Of a stretch of DNA of 64,000 nt, positions 63,848-64,000 are shown piece by piece. Each line of letters starts with the position of its first letter. Position 1 is the stretch's first letter. The translations under genes were made by a program, and so were the position numbers. The stretch comes from Psychrobacter ciconiae (GTDB lineage: Bacteria > Pseudomonadota > Gammaproteobacteria > Pseudomonadales > Moraxellaceae), in assembly GCF_904846055.1 (NCBI RefSeq), contig NZ_CAJGYV010000001.1, positions 124,001-188,000 on the forward strand, read 5' to 3'. Below the pieces are notes generated by a model that was not told the origin of the DNA, did no database searches, and saw only the letters and a list, made by a program, of their open reading frames with translations.

Positions 63848-64000
63848 TTATCCTTGTTATGACTTTAATTGTGAGGTTGATTTTTACAAGCAAGAGTATG
63901 AGGTTACGATTGCAAAGGTGTCCTCGATGGTCTGACGTTACGATTTTACTGTTAAGCTTTGATCCGTTTGAGCGGTACCAGAAATTGTTTTTTTAGACTT

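Overview
The window looks like a chromosomal segment of a gamma-proteobacterium of the family Moraxellaceae, most likely Psychrobacter or a close relative. This is inferred from protein style (ESPR-type TpsA, CysG, SbcCD, DUF819 and Tsx-like proteins), moderate GC, and an AT-rich spacer style. No 16S or other definitive marker is present. Most of the window is ordinary core chromosome; the accessory DNA is concentrated at the two ends and in two IS605-type insertions.

Region by region. 0-6.8 kb (minus strand): a decaying two-partner-secretion locus. The transporter gene tpsB has lost its 5' end, and the adhesin gene tpsA is cut by a ~278-bp non-autonomous element. That element carries the same ends as a complete TnpB-type IS element at 18.3-19.5 kb, whose tnpB is itself frameshifted. 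7.1-12.3 kb: a 49-codon ORF beside a nested palindrome, a lipoprotein, then the Anbu operon (ATP-grasp/alpha-E fusion, transglutaminase, proteasome-like Anbu protease). 12.3-18.1 kb: a DUF819 membrane protein, a DEAD-box RNA helicase with a long leader, a DUF1176 protein and YghU. 19.5-25.2 kb: an MFS pump and an iron-storage group (two complementary bacterioferritin subunits plus Bfd behind a Fur-like box), an ArsR regulator, CysG and a small SH3 protein. 25.3-41 kb: sbcDC, a WG-repeat protein, a ~1,115-residue NAD-glutamate dehydrogenase, purD, an AarF/UbiB kinase, a TrmB-like methyltransferase, yacG and argD. 41-50 kb: a LysR regulator, dnaX, lysS, prfA, a KAS III enzyme and a pnuC/ribosylnicotinamide-kinase NAD-salvage pair. 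50-57.4 kb: a lipoprotein, hmp with an NsrR-type operator, a hemerythrin protein, a bestrophin, a K+/H+ antiporter and a Tsx-like porin.

57.5-62.6 kb is a degraded integrative element downstream of tRNA-Gly(GCC). It holds a CI/XRE-type repressor, an excisionase-like protein, the N-terminal part of a tyrosine integrase, an IS630 copy, and the end of a truncated operon. That operon remnant comprises the tail of an unknown gene, an unrecognised helical protein, and a Toprim-fold protein resembling the JetD/MksG nucleases of SMC-type anti-plasmid systems. An IS3 transposase scrap closes it before frmA.

The two most striking observations are (1) dnaX interrupted by about 26 copies of a 12-bp repeat, whose imperfect units throw the gene out of frame and then restore the frame before the tau-specific C-terminal domain, and (2) the Toprim-protein operon remnant in the tRNA-Gly island.
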